Shown: positions 56,021 to 64,000 of the stretch, one piece after another
Layout of the letters: each line of letters opens with the position of its first letter
Position numbering within the stretch: the first letter of the stretch is position 1
Assembly (NCBI GenBank): GCA_965205545.1
Contig: OZ242170.1
Span: forward strand, 372,001 to 436,000
DNA length: 64,000 nucleotides
Direction of reading: 5' to 3'
Source of the DNA: Bin55 sp965205545
Lineage (GTDB): Bacteria > Pseudomonadota > Gammaproteobacteria > Pseudomonadales > Azotimanducaceae
Notes under the pieces: model-generated
Database searches by the model: none
Told to the model about the DNA's origin: nothing
Seen by the model: only the letters and a program-made list of their open reading frames with translations
Program-made: the position numbers and the translations under genes

Positions 56021-56908
56021 ATGGCAGCATCTGTGAACTTTGCTCCCACTGAACAAATTGACGAATTAATTGATGAATTCAGTGTAGACCAGGACTACGG
56101 TCACTACTCCGATGAAGACCAGGGTACTTGGCGTATCGCCATGGGTGAATTGGAATCGGTGTTGGTAAATAACACCGCAGTTGACTATGTCCATGCATTT
56201 CATGCAACCGGCATGTCTCCGGACAGGATCCCAACGCTTGAGTGCGTGAATAAAGCCCTCAATGAAGTTGGCTGGAGAGCAATCGTCGTGGATGGCTTCA
56301 TTCCGCCAGACGTGTTCATGGCGCTCCAAGCAAATTCCATTCTTCCCATCTCGCGGCCGATTCGTGCGCGCAGTCAGCTAGGCTATACGCCCATTCCGGA
56401 CATCATTCATGAGGCGGCTGGGCACTTGCCCATGCTGTCTTGTCCAGAGTATCGAGTCTTCTTGCAGCGACTAGGGGAAATTGGAGCTAGTACGCATTTG
56501 AATGACACGGACATGAAACTCTACAACCTTCAGAAGCATCTTGCCGAACTGCACGCGATAGAAGGGGTTGATCCGCAGAAAGTATTCGATGCACAACGGG
56601 CCGTTGCCGATGCCGCAGACGCAGCGAGGGACGAAGATGTTTCGCCGGCTCGTCGCGTTGCACGATTTCATTGGTGGACGGTGGAATATGGGTTGATTGG
56701 TCCTAATCACGATATCTACGGGGCCGGACTATTGTCTTCCGTAGCGGAGGCCCGCGATTTTCGAGATGCCGACCACGTTAGGCTGACTGTCGATTGCAGC
56801 AATAAACCATTCGAGATTGACCATGTTCAACCACGCTACTTTGTTGCGGATTCTTGGACACACCTGATGGATGAGGTCGAAGCTCTTGCGGTCAGTGTGG
56901 CGAACTAA
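56021..56908 (+). CDS. phhA: Biopterin-dependent aromatic amino acid hydroxylase (PhhA-like)
   Basis: A non-haem iron hydroxylase of about 295 residues. The iron ligands are HEAAGH (His 130 and 135) and the Glu of HWWTVEYGL (Glu 222). Flanking blocks are LGYTPIPDIIHEAAGH, CPEYRVFLQRLGEIGA and ARRVARFHWWTVEYG. This is the phenylalanine-4-monooxygenase family, which turns Phe to Tyr with tetrahydrobiopterin. The C-terminal region lacks the usual bacterial PhhA ending, so a tyrosine- or tryptophan-type substrate cannot be excluded. The start is not certain: the frame is open to 55916, but ATG 56021 gives a normal N-terminus. Confidence 0.8.
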   Translation: MAASVNFAPTEQIDELIDEFSVDQDYGHYSDEDQGTWRIAMGELESVLVNNTAVDYVHAFHATGMSPDRIPTLECVNKALNEVGWRAIVVDGFIPPDVFMALQANSILPISRPIRARSQLGYTPIPDIIHEAAGHLPMLSCPEYRVFLQRLGEIGASTHLNDTDMKLYNLQKHLAELHAIEGVDPQKVFDAQRAVADAADAARDEDVSPARRVARFHWWTVEYGLIGPNHDIYGAGLLSSVAEARDFRDADHVRLTVDCSNKPFEIDHVQPRYFVADSWTHLMDEVEALAVSVAN

Positions 56909-56944
56909 ACCGTTCCCATTGGAAACTCCTGGCGTCTGGCAAGG

Positions 56945-57160
56945 TTATTGCACGACGACTCGCGTTGCGGTTTGGCTAAACACGTGCTTGGCGATTGCGT
57001 TATAGACATGTCCGCAATTGCTGCAATAGACAACAAAGAACCACGGCTCCCTGCTGCGACTCCGCTGCTGGCTCTCTTGGTTGGCAAAGTGCTCGATTCC
57101 TGTGATTCCGCATTCCGGACACTTTGGTTCTGCTGCGTTCTTTGATTTGTCTTCGGTCAT
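56945..57160 (-). CDS. Small zinc-ribbon protein
   Basis: A 71-residue protein with CPEC (about 14-17) and CSNC (about 45-48) separated by about 27 residues, which can bind one zinc ion. Between them is the sequence HFANQESQQRSRSREPWFFVV, and after the second pair comes GHVYNAIAKHVF. Similar small ribbons are often annotated as transcription-associated, but this one is not identified. It converges with the aromatic hydroxylase gene. Confidence 0.65.
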   Translation of the reverse strand: MTEDKSKNAAEPKCPECGITGIEHFANQESQQRSRSREPWFFVVYCSNCGHVYNAIAKHVFSQTATRVVVQ

Positions 57161-57350
57161 GGTTGGTGCAACCTGTGCTGCTACATTGATCACTACGAAC
57201 GATTCGTGCAAGTATAGGCACAGATCCGATGCGTGCGATCAGATTCTGTTGAGTTGTGGATTTGACCAACTGTCTAATTAGTACCATTGCCCAACTGATG
57301 CGACTGCGCACCCCGTGTCTCTCTAATGTTCGGCAAATGGAGCTCCAAGT

Positions 57351-58244
57351 TTGAGCAGTAAAGAATTCAACGTCATCGGGCTTGTAGGTCGCCATGACAA
57401 GCCAATAATCGTTGACTCGCTCCAGACTGTCTACGATACCTTGCGCTCTGCGAATCGAACGGTTCGCATAGAAAGGCGGACTGCCGAGCTTATGACCGTA
57501 TCCGGAGATGAGCATATCGCCCGCAAGGATCTAGGTGAGTGCGACCTTGTTGTCGTGGTTGGAGGGGATGGCAGCATGCTTGGTGTCGCTAGAGATTTGG
57601 CACACACCAAGGTTCCGGTATTAGGGGTCAATCGTGGAGGCCTTGGATTTCTTGCCGACATTTCCCCTGATCAGATCGAGTCTCGGCTGCGTGATGTATT
57701 GAATGGCAACTTTAGGCTCGAAGTCCACTTCTTATTGGACCACACCGTGTATAGGAACGAAAGGCCGGTGCACAGTTCGCCCGCTCTGAACGATATTGTG
57801 GTCAACTCGGGCTCCATTACGCGAATGATGGATTTCCAATTGTTTATCGATGGTGAATTCGTGTATGAGCAAAGATCCGATGGCTTGATCATATCCACGC
57901 CAACGGGCTCGACCGCCTATGCCCTTTCTGCTGGCGGTCCAATCATGCACCCTACGTTGGACGCCATTGCAATTGTCCCAATGTTTCCTCACACACTAAC
58001 TTCCAGACCGTTGGTAGTAGGAGCAGATTCGCAAATCTCCGTGGTAATGACCTCGGCCAACGACTATCCGTTAGTCAGTGCGGACTCGCAGGTCTCTTAT
58101 ATCTTGCATCCCCGCGATGAAGTACGAATCCAAAAATCTCCTCATGGATTGAACATTGCCTATACCTCTACACATAGCTTCTACGAGGCGTGCAGAAGTA
58201 AATTGGATTGGGGATCGAGATTGGGAGGCCAGGGATTGCAATAG
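57351..58244 (+). CDS. nadK: NAD kinase
   Basis: NAD kinase makes NADP+ from NAD+ and ATP. The 297-residue protein has the GGDGSMLGVAR motif (71-81), the NRGGLGFLADIS block, and the C-terminal sandwich RSDGLIISTPTGSTAYALSAGGPI. The start is a TTG at 57351 with GGAG about 8 bases upstream (57339-57342). It is an essential housekeeping gene and lies alone, transcribed toward the ArdC-like gene. Confidence 0.95.
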   Translation: MSSKEFNVIGLVGRHDKPIIVDSLQTVYDTLRSANRTVRIERRTAELMTVSGDEHIARKDLGECDLVVVVGGDGSMLGVARDLAHTKVPVLGVNRGGLGFLADISPDQIESRLRDVLNGNFRLEVHFLLDHTVYRNERPVHSSPALNDIVVNSGSITRMMDFQLFIDGEFVYEQRSDGLIISTPTGSTAYALSAGGPIMHPTLDAIAIVPMFPHTLTSRPLVVGADSQISVVMTSANDYPLVSADSQVSYILHPRDEVRIQKSPHGLNIAYTSTHSFYEACRSKLDWGSRLGGQGLQ

Positions 58245-58700
58245 ATTCGTCAATGGGCGCGACGCACTGAATCTAGAGCATATTTGAGAATCCGGCTATT
58301 GGCGTCTGCACGAGCACTGTCTAGTGCGAACATCTAGCCTGTTTGCCAACCTCCACTGAAGCCTCCTTGTGAATTGCAAATTCAGTTTCATGCAATTCAC
58401 TTCTACTACAAAGAGGAACGTTCTTTCCCTCTTCAAACCTACCCTCTAGCGTTTCTTTCTTCGATTTAGTCGGCTCTGCCACTCTTGCAGATGGCTTTCC
58501 CGTTCAAGGCATCTTGTGCCAAGAGATGGTTGTAGTAGGGGCTATCGGTTAGCGTCGAGGCCAAGCGGAGTTGCTGGTTTTCGTCCTCTGGCCGGAAGGG
58601 CAAAAAAAGCCAAAAAAATTGATAAGTATAATAGACATATAGTTATTAAATATGATATAATATAATGTATTGACTAGATTGAATCGAAAATGGAGTGAAA
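58245..58700. other. Intergenic region with AT-rich promoter-like stretch before ardC
   Basis: The last ~90 bases (58605-58690) are very AT-rich, unlike the surroundings, and could be a promoter or integration scar. A minus-strand frame at 58466-58603 (TTG start) encodes 45 residues with protein-like character (ENQQLRLASTLTDSPYYNHL), but it matches no family I know. No tRNA or att-like repeat is evident. Confidence 0.4.
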
Positions 58701-59597
58701 ATGAATTTAAGTAATGAAGAGGCCTATTCGTACCGAAACGATGACATGGTGGAGTTTCTAATTGATGCACTGACGCGTCCCCGCACTACCTGGCGACCAG
58801 GTTGGGAGTACAACCCGATAAACCTCTTGCCACACAATGCCGTTACCAATCGACCCTATAGTGGATGGAATCTATTCGTTCTCATGCTGGCGCAGTGTGA
58901 TCTGAGTACAACCGAATCAGGATGGCTGACGAAGAAGCAGGCCGTTCGCTCGAATGTAGACATCCATGATCAAGCCACACCAGTGCTAATTCACTACGTC
59001 AATAGCAGCAGACAGTTGGTAGGAAGCTGGTTTGTTTACAACATGTCCCAGACCTCTGGGCTTAAAACCCAAAGAAATCGGGTGCACACCTGGAACCCTA
59101 TTCGGCGTGTCGACCGGATTGTTTTCCATTCGAGAGCCAAGGTCATTCACGACTCACGTTGTCCAATTCCACATTACTTGCCATTGGAGGACAAGATTCA
59201 TATGCCGGACAGAAGCCTGTTTTTTGACTCGTGCTGCTACTATCGAACTCTCCTGCACGAACTTGCACACTGGACCGGTCATGCCTCACGCTGTGATCGT
59301 GGACTTGAAGATCTGAAGTTCTGCTACGAGGATCGGGCCCGCGAGGAACTCTATGCGGAAATCGCGAGCATGCTGTTGGGTATGGAGTTAGGAATTGGTC
59401 ATGATTTGGACAACCATGCCGAATACGTGAGATCCTGGGTTCGCATTCTGCGCGACAGCGAAAGGGAAATTCATAGAGCTGTTGCCACAGCTACGAAAAT
59501 TCAGAGGTACATCAAGCAGTTCGACCTTATGCCGGAAAGGTTTTCTCGTAACAGAAAGGGCACCGAACTACGAGCAAATAACTTGACTGTGGATTAG
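58701..59597 (+). CDS. ardC: ArdC-like antirestriction protein (DUF1738 plus zincin domain)
   Basis: A 298-residue protein. The N-terminal part (DDMVEFLIDALTRPRTTWRPGWEY, NAVTNRPYSGWNLFVLML, GWLTKKQAV) is the ArdC ssDNA-binding domain. The C-terminal part carries a zinc-metallopeptidase motif LLHELAHWTGHA (HExxH, 186-190) and EELYAEIASMLLG with the third ligand. ArdC proteins are carried by conjugative plasmids and shield entering DNA from restriction. Here it stands without transfer genes in an AT-rich setting, so it may be a remnant of a mobile element. GGAG at 58692 precedes ATG 58701. Confidence 0.85.
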   Translation: MNLSNEEAYSYRNDDMVEFLIDALTRPRTTWRPGWEYNPINLLPHNAVTNRPYSGWNLFVLMLAQCDLSTTESGWLTKKQAVRSNVDIHDQATPVLIHYVNSSRQLVGSWFVYNMSQTSGLKTQRNRVHTWNPIRRVDRIVFHSRAKVIHDSRCPIPHYLPLEDKIHMPDRSLFFDSCCYYRTLLHELAHWTGHASRCDRGLEDLKFCYEDRAREELYAEIASMLLGMELGIGHDLDNHAEYVRSWVRILRDSEREIHRAVATATKIQRYIKQFDLMPERFSRNRKGTELRANNLTVD

Positions 59598-60217
59598 CTG
59601 AACGTGAGAGGCAATATTCCTTGGGAGTGCAGGTCTGCAAATTGACGGAACGATCGGGGCGTGTCAATATCCATGTGAATACCAGGATCATCGACGATGA
59701 CGTCGAAGACCTCAGAGTCAAGCTCATCAATCAACTTTCTGGCGCCCTGGTCTCCAGTCAATTCAAGTAGTCGACTGAAAAACATCGAGGGAAACCCCAC
59801 GGGGTTGCCGGGTTTGCCATTGTGTTGTGGCCGAACGATTCGATCTCTTTCTTTGTAAAGCGCATTTCGAATCTCGTACAAGGTCTTGCTCGTTACAAAT
59901 GGCATGTCGGCGAGACCAATAACTACCCACGGTTCGTCCAGAGCCGATTGAACTCCTGCTACAAGGCTTTGAGAAATGCCTTTGGCAGCGTTTTCAGAAT
60001 ATGCAACCTCATGGCGGGGCGATAGGGTAGCTTGCACTTGCCAGTCTTTGTTCCGTATAACAACAATCACTCGGTTGAACACACCGGAGTAGAGGCGACA
60101 CACATAACTCAGCAGCGAGTCGGTACCAAGTTTTTCTAGACGTTTGTCTCGGCCGTACCGACGCGAGTAACCCGCAGCCAAAATAATTGCCGCGCCTTGG
60201 GCGGCAGTTTCAACCAT
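59594..60217 (-). CDS. mocA: Molybdenum cofactor cytidylyltransferase (MocA-like)
   Basis: A 207-residue nucleotidyltransferase. The N-terminal loop AIILAAGYSRRYGRDKRLE binds CTP, and LADMPFV and GKPGNPVGFPSMFF are conserved blocks. MocA-type enzymes attach CMP to molybdopterin to make the MCD form used by xanthine-dehydrogenase-family enzymes. Its ATG overlaps the XdhC TGA (TGATG), so the pair is coupled. Its stop overlaps the convergent ardC stop by four bases. Confidence 0.85.
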   Translation of the reverse strand: MVETAAQGAAIILAAGYSRRYGRDKRLEKLGTDSLLSYVCRLYSGVFNRVIVVIRNKDWQVQATLSPRHEVAYSENAAKGISQSLVAGVQSALDEPWVVIGLADMPFVTSKTLYEIRNALYKERDRIVRPQHNGKPGNPVGFPSMFFSRLLELTGDQGARKLIDELDSEVFDVIVDDPGIHMDIDTPRSFRQFADLHSQGILPLTFS

Positions 60218-61407
60218 CAAATTGAGGATACCAATTCAGATTCGCCGTCTGCACCGAGTCTAGCTAAGCCAATTTCGTTGCGAACTGCTGTAATCTCTGC
60301 CATGATCGAGATAGCTATTTCGGGGGGCGTCTTGCTGCCGATGGGAATCCCAATAGGTGCATGCAGACGTTCAAGTTGCTCGGAGCTGATATCGAGTTCA
60401 AGTAGGCGAGCTCTCCGTTTAGCGGTTGTGCGCGACGATCCCATGGCGCCGATGTAGAAGGCAGCAGTTTCGAAAGCACCCATTAGACCCATATCGTCGA
60501 TTCGAGGATCGTGGGATAGGGCGACAATTGCGGATTGGGAGTCATTTGCTCTTGCGAGAATCACGTCGTCTGGCATTGCGCAGACTTTGGTTACTCCGTC
60601 AATGTCAATGTCGTCCAATCGATCTTCCCTAGGGTCGATGACAGTTACTTGATAGTCCAAGACCTGTGCAAGCTCCGCGACGTAGTTTGAAACCATTCCG
60701 GTGCCCACGATAAACAGCTGGTAGCGGGGCCCAAAGGTTTGACAGAGCAGATTGCGTTCGTGGTCAAACGAGAATGGCATGTAGCTACTTGTTGTCTCGA
60801 TGGATACTTTGTTAGTCGTGAAATCAGCCCGCCGAGTAATGCACTGCCTTGCCTCCAAATGTGTTGCAATAATTGAAAAGGTTTGTGTGTTCGAGGCGCT
60901 CGGCTCGAGGGGTTCCACAACTAAGTCCAAATGTCCGCCGCAAGGAAGCCCCAGTTGTTCAGCTTCCTCAGCGGTCTCACCGTACCGTAAGAACTGCGGA
61001 TTGGATTTGGCAAGCGTTCCTTTTGTTAGCTTCTCAAGCAAGTCGTCTTCTACGCAGCCTCCAGACAGGGAACCTACTACTCGTCCATCGGGATTACATG
61101 TCATAACAGATCCCTCAGGTCGAGGTGACGACCCATAGGTGGCCACCACGGTAGCAAGCCAGCACCGATGCCCCTCGTGGAGCCAAGCTGCAACTTGCTT
61201 CAGAACTTCCTGGTCGACGGATTGCACGGTAAGTGTGTCTGAAATCAGAATACTTCTCGAATTATAGGCACGCGAATTGCTTGGAGTACGACTTTTCGGG
61301 AACGTGTACACACCGCAGAGATCGCATTGGCGTTGCTGGGTTTGAAGCAATTCAAGCCCTTGCAGAGGCGTCTTAATTGACTCCACGCTTAACGCTACTA
61401 AGTACAT
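60217..61407 (-). CDS. xdhC: XdhC/CoxI-family maturation protein
   Basis: XdhC binds the molybdenum cofactor, helps sulfurate it and delivers it to xanthine dehydrogenase-type apo-enzymes. Conserved parts: WLATVVATYGSSPRPEGSVM, VGSLSGGCVEDDLLEKL, LFIVGTGMVSNYVAELAQVLDYQVTVIDPR and YIGAMGSSRTTAKRR. The first 60 residues add an uncommon segment with CDLC (28-31) and SRTPSNSRAYNSRSIL. If this is not translated, a GTG at 61227 is the start. The target hydroxylase genes are outside the window. Confidence 0.87.
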   Translation of the reverse strand: MYLVALSVESIKTPLQGLELLQTQQRQCDLCGVYTFPKSRTPSNSRAYNSRSILISDTLTVQSVDQEVLKQVAAWLHEGHRCWLATVVATYGSSPRPEGSVMTCNPDGRVVGSLSGGCVEDDLLEKLTKGTLAKSNPQFLRYGETAEEAEQLGLPCGGHLDLVVEPLEPSASNTQTFSIIATHLEARQCITRRADFTTNKVSIETTSSYMPFSFDHERNLLCQTFGPRYQLFIVGTGMVSNYVAELAQVLDYQVTVIDPREDRLDDIDIDGVTKVCAMPDDVILARANDSQSAIVALSHDPRIDDMGLMGAFETAAFYIGAMGSSRTTAKRRARLLELDISSEQLERLHAPIGIPIGSKTPPEIAISIMAEITAVRNEIGLARLGADGESELVSSI

Positions 61408-61581
61408 ATTCGCTTGAGATTATGCTGTGGTGAATGAATTGCTTTGGTGCCGTCGAATGGTGAATACCGTTAGCTGGTACGGGAACAGAAATTGGCCGAT
61501 CCTGTCTTTTCTAGTAACAGGAGGCAGCACCGGTGCTAATCTCAACTGGCAACTGGCATGCCGAAAATTTAGGGTAGAAAC

Positions 61582-61828
61582 ATGAAAAAACACTCCACAA
61601 GCACAACTTTAGATTGCATCGGGATTTGTAACTGTTTTGCTGGTTCTCGCAGTATGGGTCTTTGCACAAAACCAAGACGAAGAAACGACGGAAGACAGCT
61701 GTGAATGGCAGTTTGTAGGCAATCACACAAGCACAGATGCGAAAGGACACTTTTGGAACGAGTGCACTGGAGATCTGTACTACGTTGTTGGTACTGACGT
61801 CCAAGAGGCGAATGTTCCCATGGACTAA
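61582..61828 (+). pseudogene. Small exported protein with a probable frameshift
   Basis: ATG 61582 begins MKKHSTSTTL and soon leaves protein-like reading. Another frame, starting after the TAG at 61610-61612, reads IASGFVTVLLVLAVWVFAQN and then a short polar tail with two cysteines (SCEWQFVGNHT, NECTGDLYY) up to the stop at 61828. Shifting by one base between 61610 and 61615 would join a normal signal peptide start to this hydrophobic core. It may be a true mutation or an error. The protein is too small to classify. Confidence 0.4.
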
Positions 61829-61979
61829 ACCACGTGCACGGACGCGTTGTACCGCAAATCGCGCGTACCAATTCCTGATCCATAAAATAGCGGCCAACTA
61901 GTGCAACCGAGCTGGTTGCACTTTGGCCCCCAATAATTCCGTATTGATGGAACTGCCCATTCGTCGAAGGAGACGCGGT

Positions 61980-64000
61980 TGTGAAGGACACTGAAGGAAA
62001 CGTAGTACGTTTGGAGGATTACAAGCCATACGGGTGGCGTCTGGAGAGCACTGAACTCTCATTTGACCTCTACGATACCGAGACTTTCGTTGAGGGCAAG
62101 ATTCAATTCTCACGCGACAATGCAGAATCCTCAACTGTTCGTCTGCACGGTGAGGAACTGGAGCTTCTGGAAGTGTCAATCGATGGTCGGAAGCTCACGA
62201 ATAACGAATACAGCGTTGATGCGGAGGGATTGAATCTGTTTGATGTACCGAGCAGATTCGAGTTGACTACCAAGGTTCGAATCCATCCGGAATCAAATAC
62301 GAGATTGGAAGGTTTGTACAAGTCTTCGTCGCTGTTTTGCACCCAATGCGAAGCAGAAAGCTTCCGCAGAATCACTTATTACCCGGATCGGCCTGATGTG
62401 TCGTCAGTGTTCACTACAAGAATCGAGGCGGACAAGAAGGACTTTCCCGAACTCCTGTCCAATGGAAACCGCATTGAATATGAAGAGTTGGCCAACGGAC
62501 GACACCGTGCCGCTTGGCACGATCCCTTTCCAAAGCCGTCGTACTTGTTCGCGCTTGTCGCGGGAAACCTTAGTTCCCTAGAGGATACATTCGAGACTAT
62601 GTCGGGTCGTGAGGTCCGCCTAACCATATTCTCCGAGCCTCACAACATAGACAAATGCTCCTGGGCGATGCTGTCACTGAAGCTCGCCATGAAATGGGAC
62701 GAGGAGGTCTACGGAAGGGAGTATGATCTGGAACGTTTCATGATCGTTGCTGTGGACGACTTCAACTTCGGTGCAATGGAGAACAAGGGTCTCAATATAT
62801 TCAACGTGAGCGCACTCTTGGCATCCCCAGACACAGCGACAGACGGCGCATACCAAAGAATCGCAGGAATTATTGCGCATGAGTACTTTCACAACTGGTC
62901 TGGTAACCGGGTTACATGCCGCGACTGGTTTCAATTGAGCCTGAAGGAAGGATTCACGGTATTTCGGGACACGCAATTCAGCGAATCGCTAGAAGGAGAG
63001 ACCAGCGTGCGAATTGATACGGTTGCCGGTCTCCGCGGTGGTCAATTTCCCGAGGATGCAGGCAAGTTGGCACATCCCGTACGACCTGACCAATACGCGG
63101 CGATCACCAACTTCTACACTGCCACAATCTATCAAAAAGGGGCAGAAGTGCTTCGAATGATGTACACCATGGCGGGGAAAGAGAAGTGGCGCAGAGCGAC
63201 AGACCTGTATTTTGAGCGTCATGACGGCAGTGCAGCCACGATAGAGGACTTCGTCTCATCGGTTTCTGATGCTACTGAGTTAGACCTAGAACAGTTTTTC
63301 CGTTGGTATGTTCAAGCTGGGACACCTCGTTTGAAGGTAGTAGAGTCGAGAAGCGGAGGGGATGTAGAGCTCCGAATTAGCCAGTCGTGTCCGGCGACTC
63401 CAAATCAACCGATAAAGCAACCTTTCCATATTCCAATCGCTATTGGAATGATTAGTGCTGACGGAAGTGAGATTCTGGGGGCTCAAGGTTCTACACATGG
63501 ATATGCGGTGAACTGTGAATCGCCGATGAAAGTGGAGAACCCTAACAGCGATGGCACGTTGATTCTGCATTTGCGAGAAGAGGATGAGTCCGTAAAGTTC
63601 AGCGGAGTTCCGTCAAACGCAGCTGTGAGCTTTCTTCGAGGATTCTCCGCCCCGGTCTATGTTGACTACGCACAAGACTTGGACAGCTTGAGGACTTTGG
63701 CGCTCTTTGACACTGATGGATTTACTCGTTGGAATGCTGTCCAATCACTTTACAGCCGTCATTTGGTCGCGCAAGAAGAGTCTGTCGACACCTTAACCGA
63801 TCTGGTCAAGAGGATTGTGGAACGCTTAGTTGACACCGACGATGGTTCCGAGGAAAAGTCGGTTTTATCGAGTTCTTTAGTCTTGCCTTCGCCGCTCAAT
63901 GTTCTGCAAGAATTCCCTGGATCTGATTTTGATGAGCTTGTTGAAAGGCGTGATTCCTTGTCGATGCATATTTCCAAAGAGCTGCAACGTCTGTGGGAAA
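61980..64000 (+). CDS. pepN: Aminopeptidase N (partial, runs off the window)
   Basis: Broad-specificity M1 metallo-aminopeptidase of the gammaproteobacterial PepN group. From GTG 61980 (AAGGAG upstream) the frame is open to the window edge with about 673 residues. It contains the exopeptidase motif GAMENKGLNIFN, the zinc site HEYFHNWSGNR and the downstream Glu in LKEGFTVFRD. The segment LYKSSSLFCTQCEAESFRRI is also typical. The C-terminal domain is mostly outside. Confidence 0.95.

Noticed and set aside
1..64000. CRISPR arrays, insertion sequences and rRNA genes
   Set aside because: No regularly spaced repeats, no intact transposase reading and no rRNA-like sequence were seen; subtle or degraded elements could be missed by eye.

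Overview
The window looks like chromosomal DNA from a heterotrophic gammaproteobacterium. The support is a coq4-type ubiquinone gene, an outer-membrane TonB-dependent receptor, typA, nadK, pepN, exonuclease III, and a tRNA-Val(UAC)/tRNA-Asp(GUC) pair with encoded CCA ends. Base composition is near half GC by eye, with two AT-rich spots (about 20.76-20.82 kb and 58.60-58.70 kb). Genes lie on both strands in short operons, and GTG and TTG starts are fairly common. No species can be named from this alone.

Layout. 0-0.4 kb: end of a HigBA-type toxin-antitoxin pair. 0.46-5.3 kb: a minus-strand operon reading Tat-exported aldo/keto reductase, larC, larB, larE (nickel-pincer cofactor synthesis), then a frameshifted exonuclease III gene. 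5.7-9.6 kb: enoyl-CoA hydratase, SpoU-type RNA methyltransferase, a decayed PIN toxin, a LapG-like cysteine protease and a HIT protein. 9.8-20.7 kb: two phytanoyl-CoA-type dioxygenases, tandem PH-domain membrane proteins, typA, a hydrolase, a cupin and an MFS exporter. 21-33.2 kb: unknown membrane-anchored protein, flavin enzymes, DUF3667 protein, FAS1-like dehydratase, coq4, ADP-ribosylglycohydrolase, then a MaoC/amidohydrolase/acyl-CoA dehydrogenase run. 34-37.4 kb: a very large beta-propeller/di-heme protein. 37.6-41.7 kb: a CoA-transferase convergent with an RraA-like / thioredoxin-fold / UGSC selenoprotein operon. 41.9-42.1 kb: tRNAs. 42-50 kb: DUF2332 protein, TonB receptor, acyl-CoA dehydrogenase-like enzyme and a TPR peptidase. 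50-58 kb: ELM1-like protein, a class III aminotransferase plus kinase pair, NhaC antiporter, aromatic amino acid hydroxylase and nadK. 58-64 kb: an ArdC antirestriction protein, xdhC-mocA for molybdenum hydroxylase maturation, and the start of pepN.

The most striking element is the selenoprotein gene at 38808-39326. Its frame continues through an in-frame TGA, giving a U-G-S-C motif, and a plausible bacterial SECIS hairpin with a GUU loop lies just after the TGA. It sits in an operon with a CPTC thioredoxin-fold protein that carries a large uncharacterised domain. Together with the nickel-pincer genes and the molybdenum-enzyme maturation genes, this suggests an organism that invests in unusual redox cofactors. 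Other points of interest are a 10-codon leader-like ORF with a near-perfect ribosome binding site followed by a terminator hairpin (26.0 kb), a probable kinase/phospho-lyase pair (51.9-54.2 kb), and several genes caught in decay.
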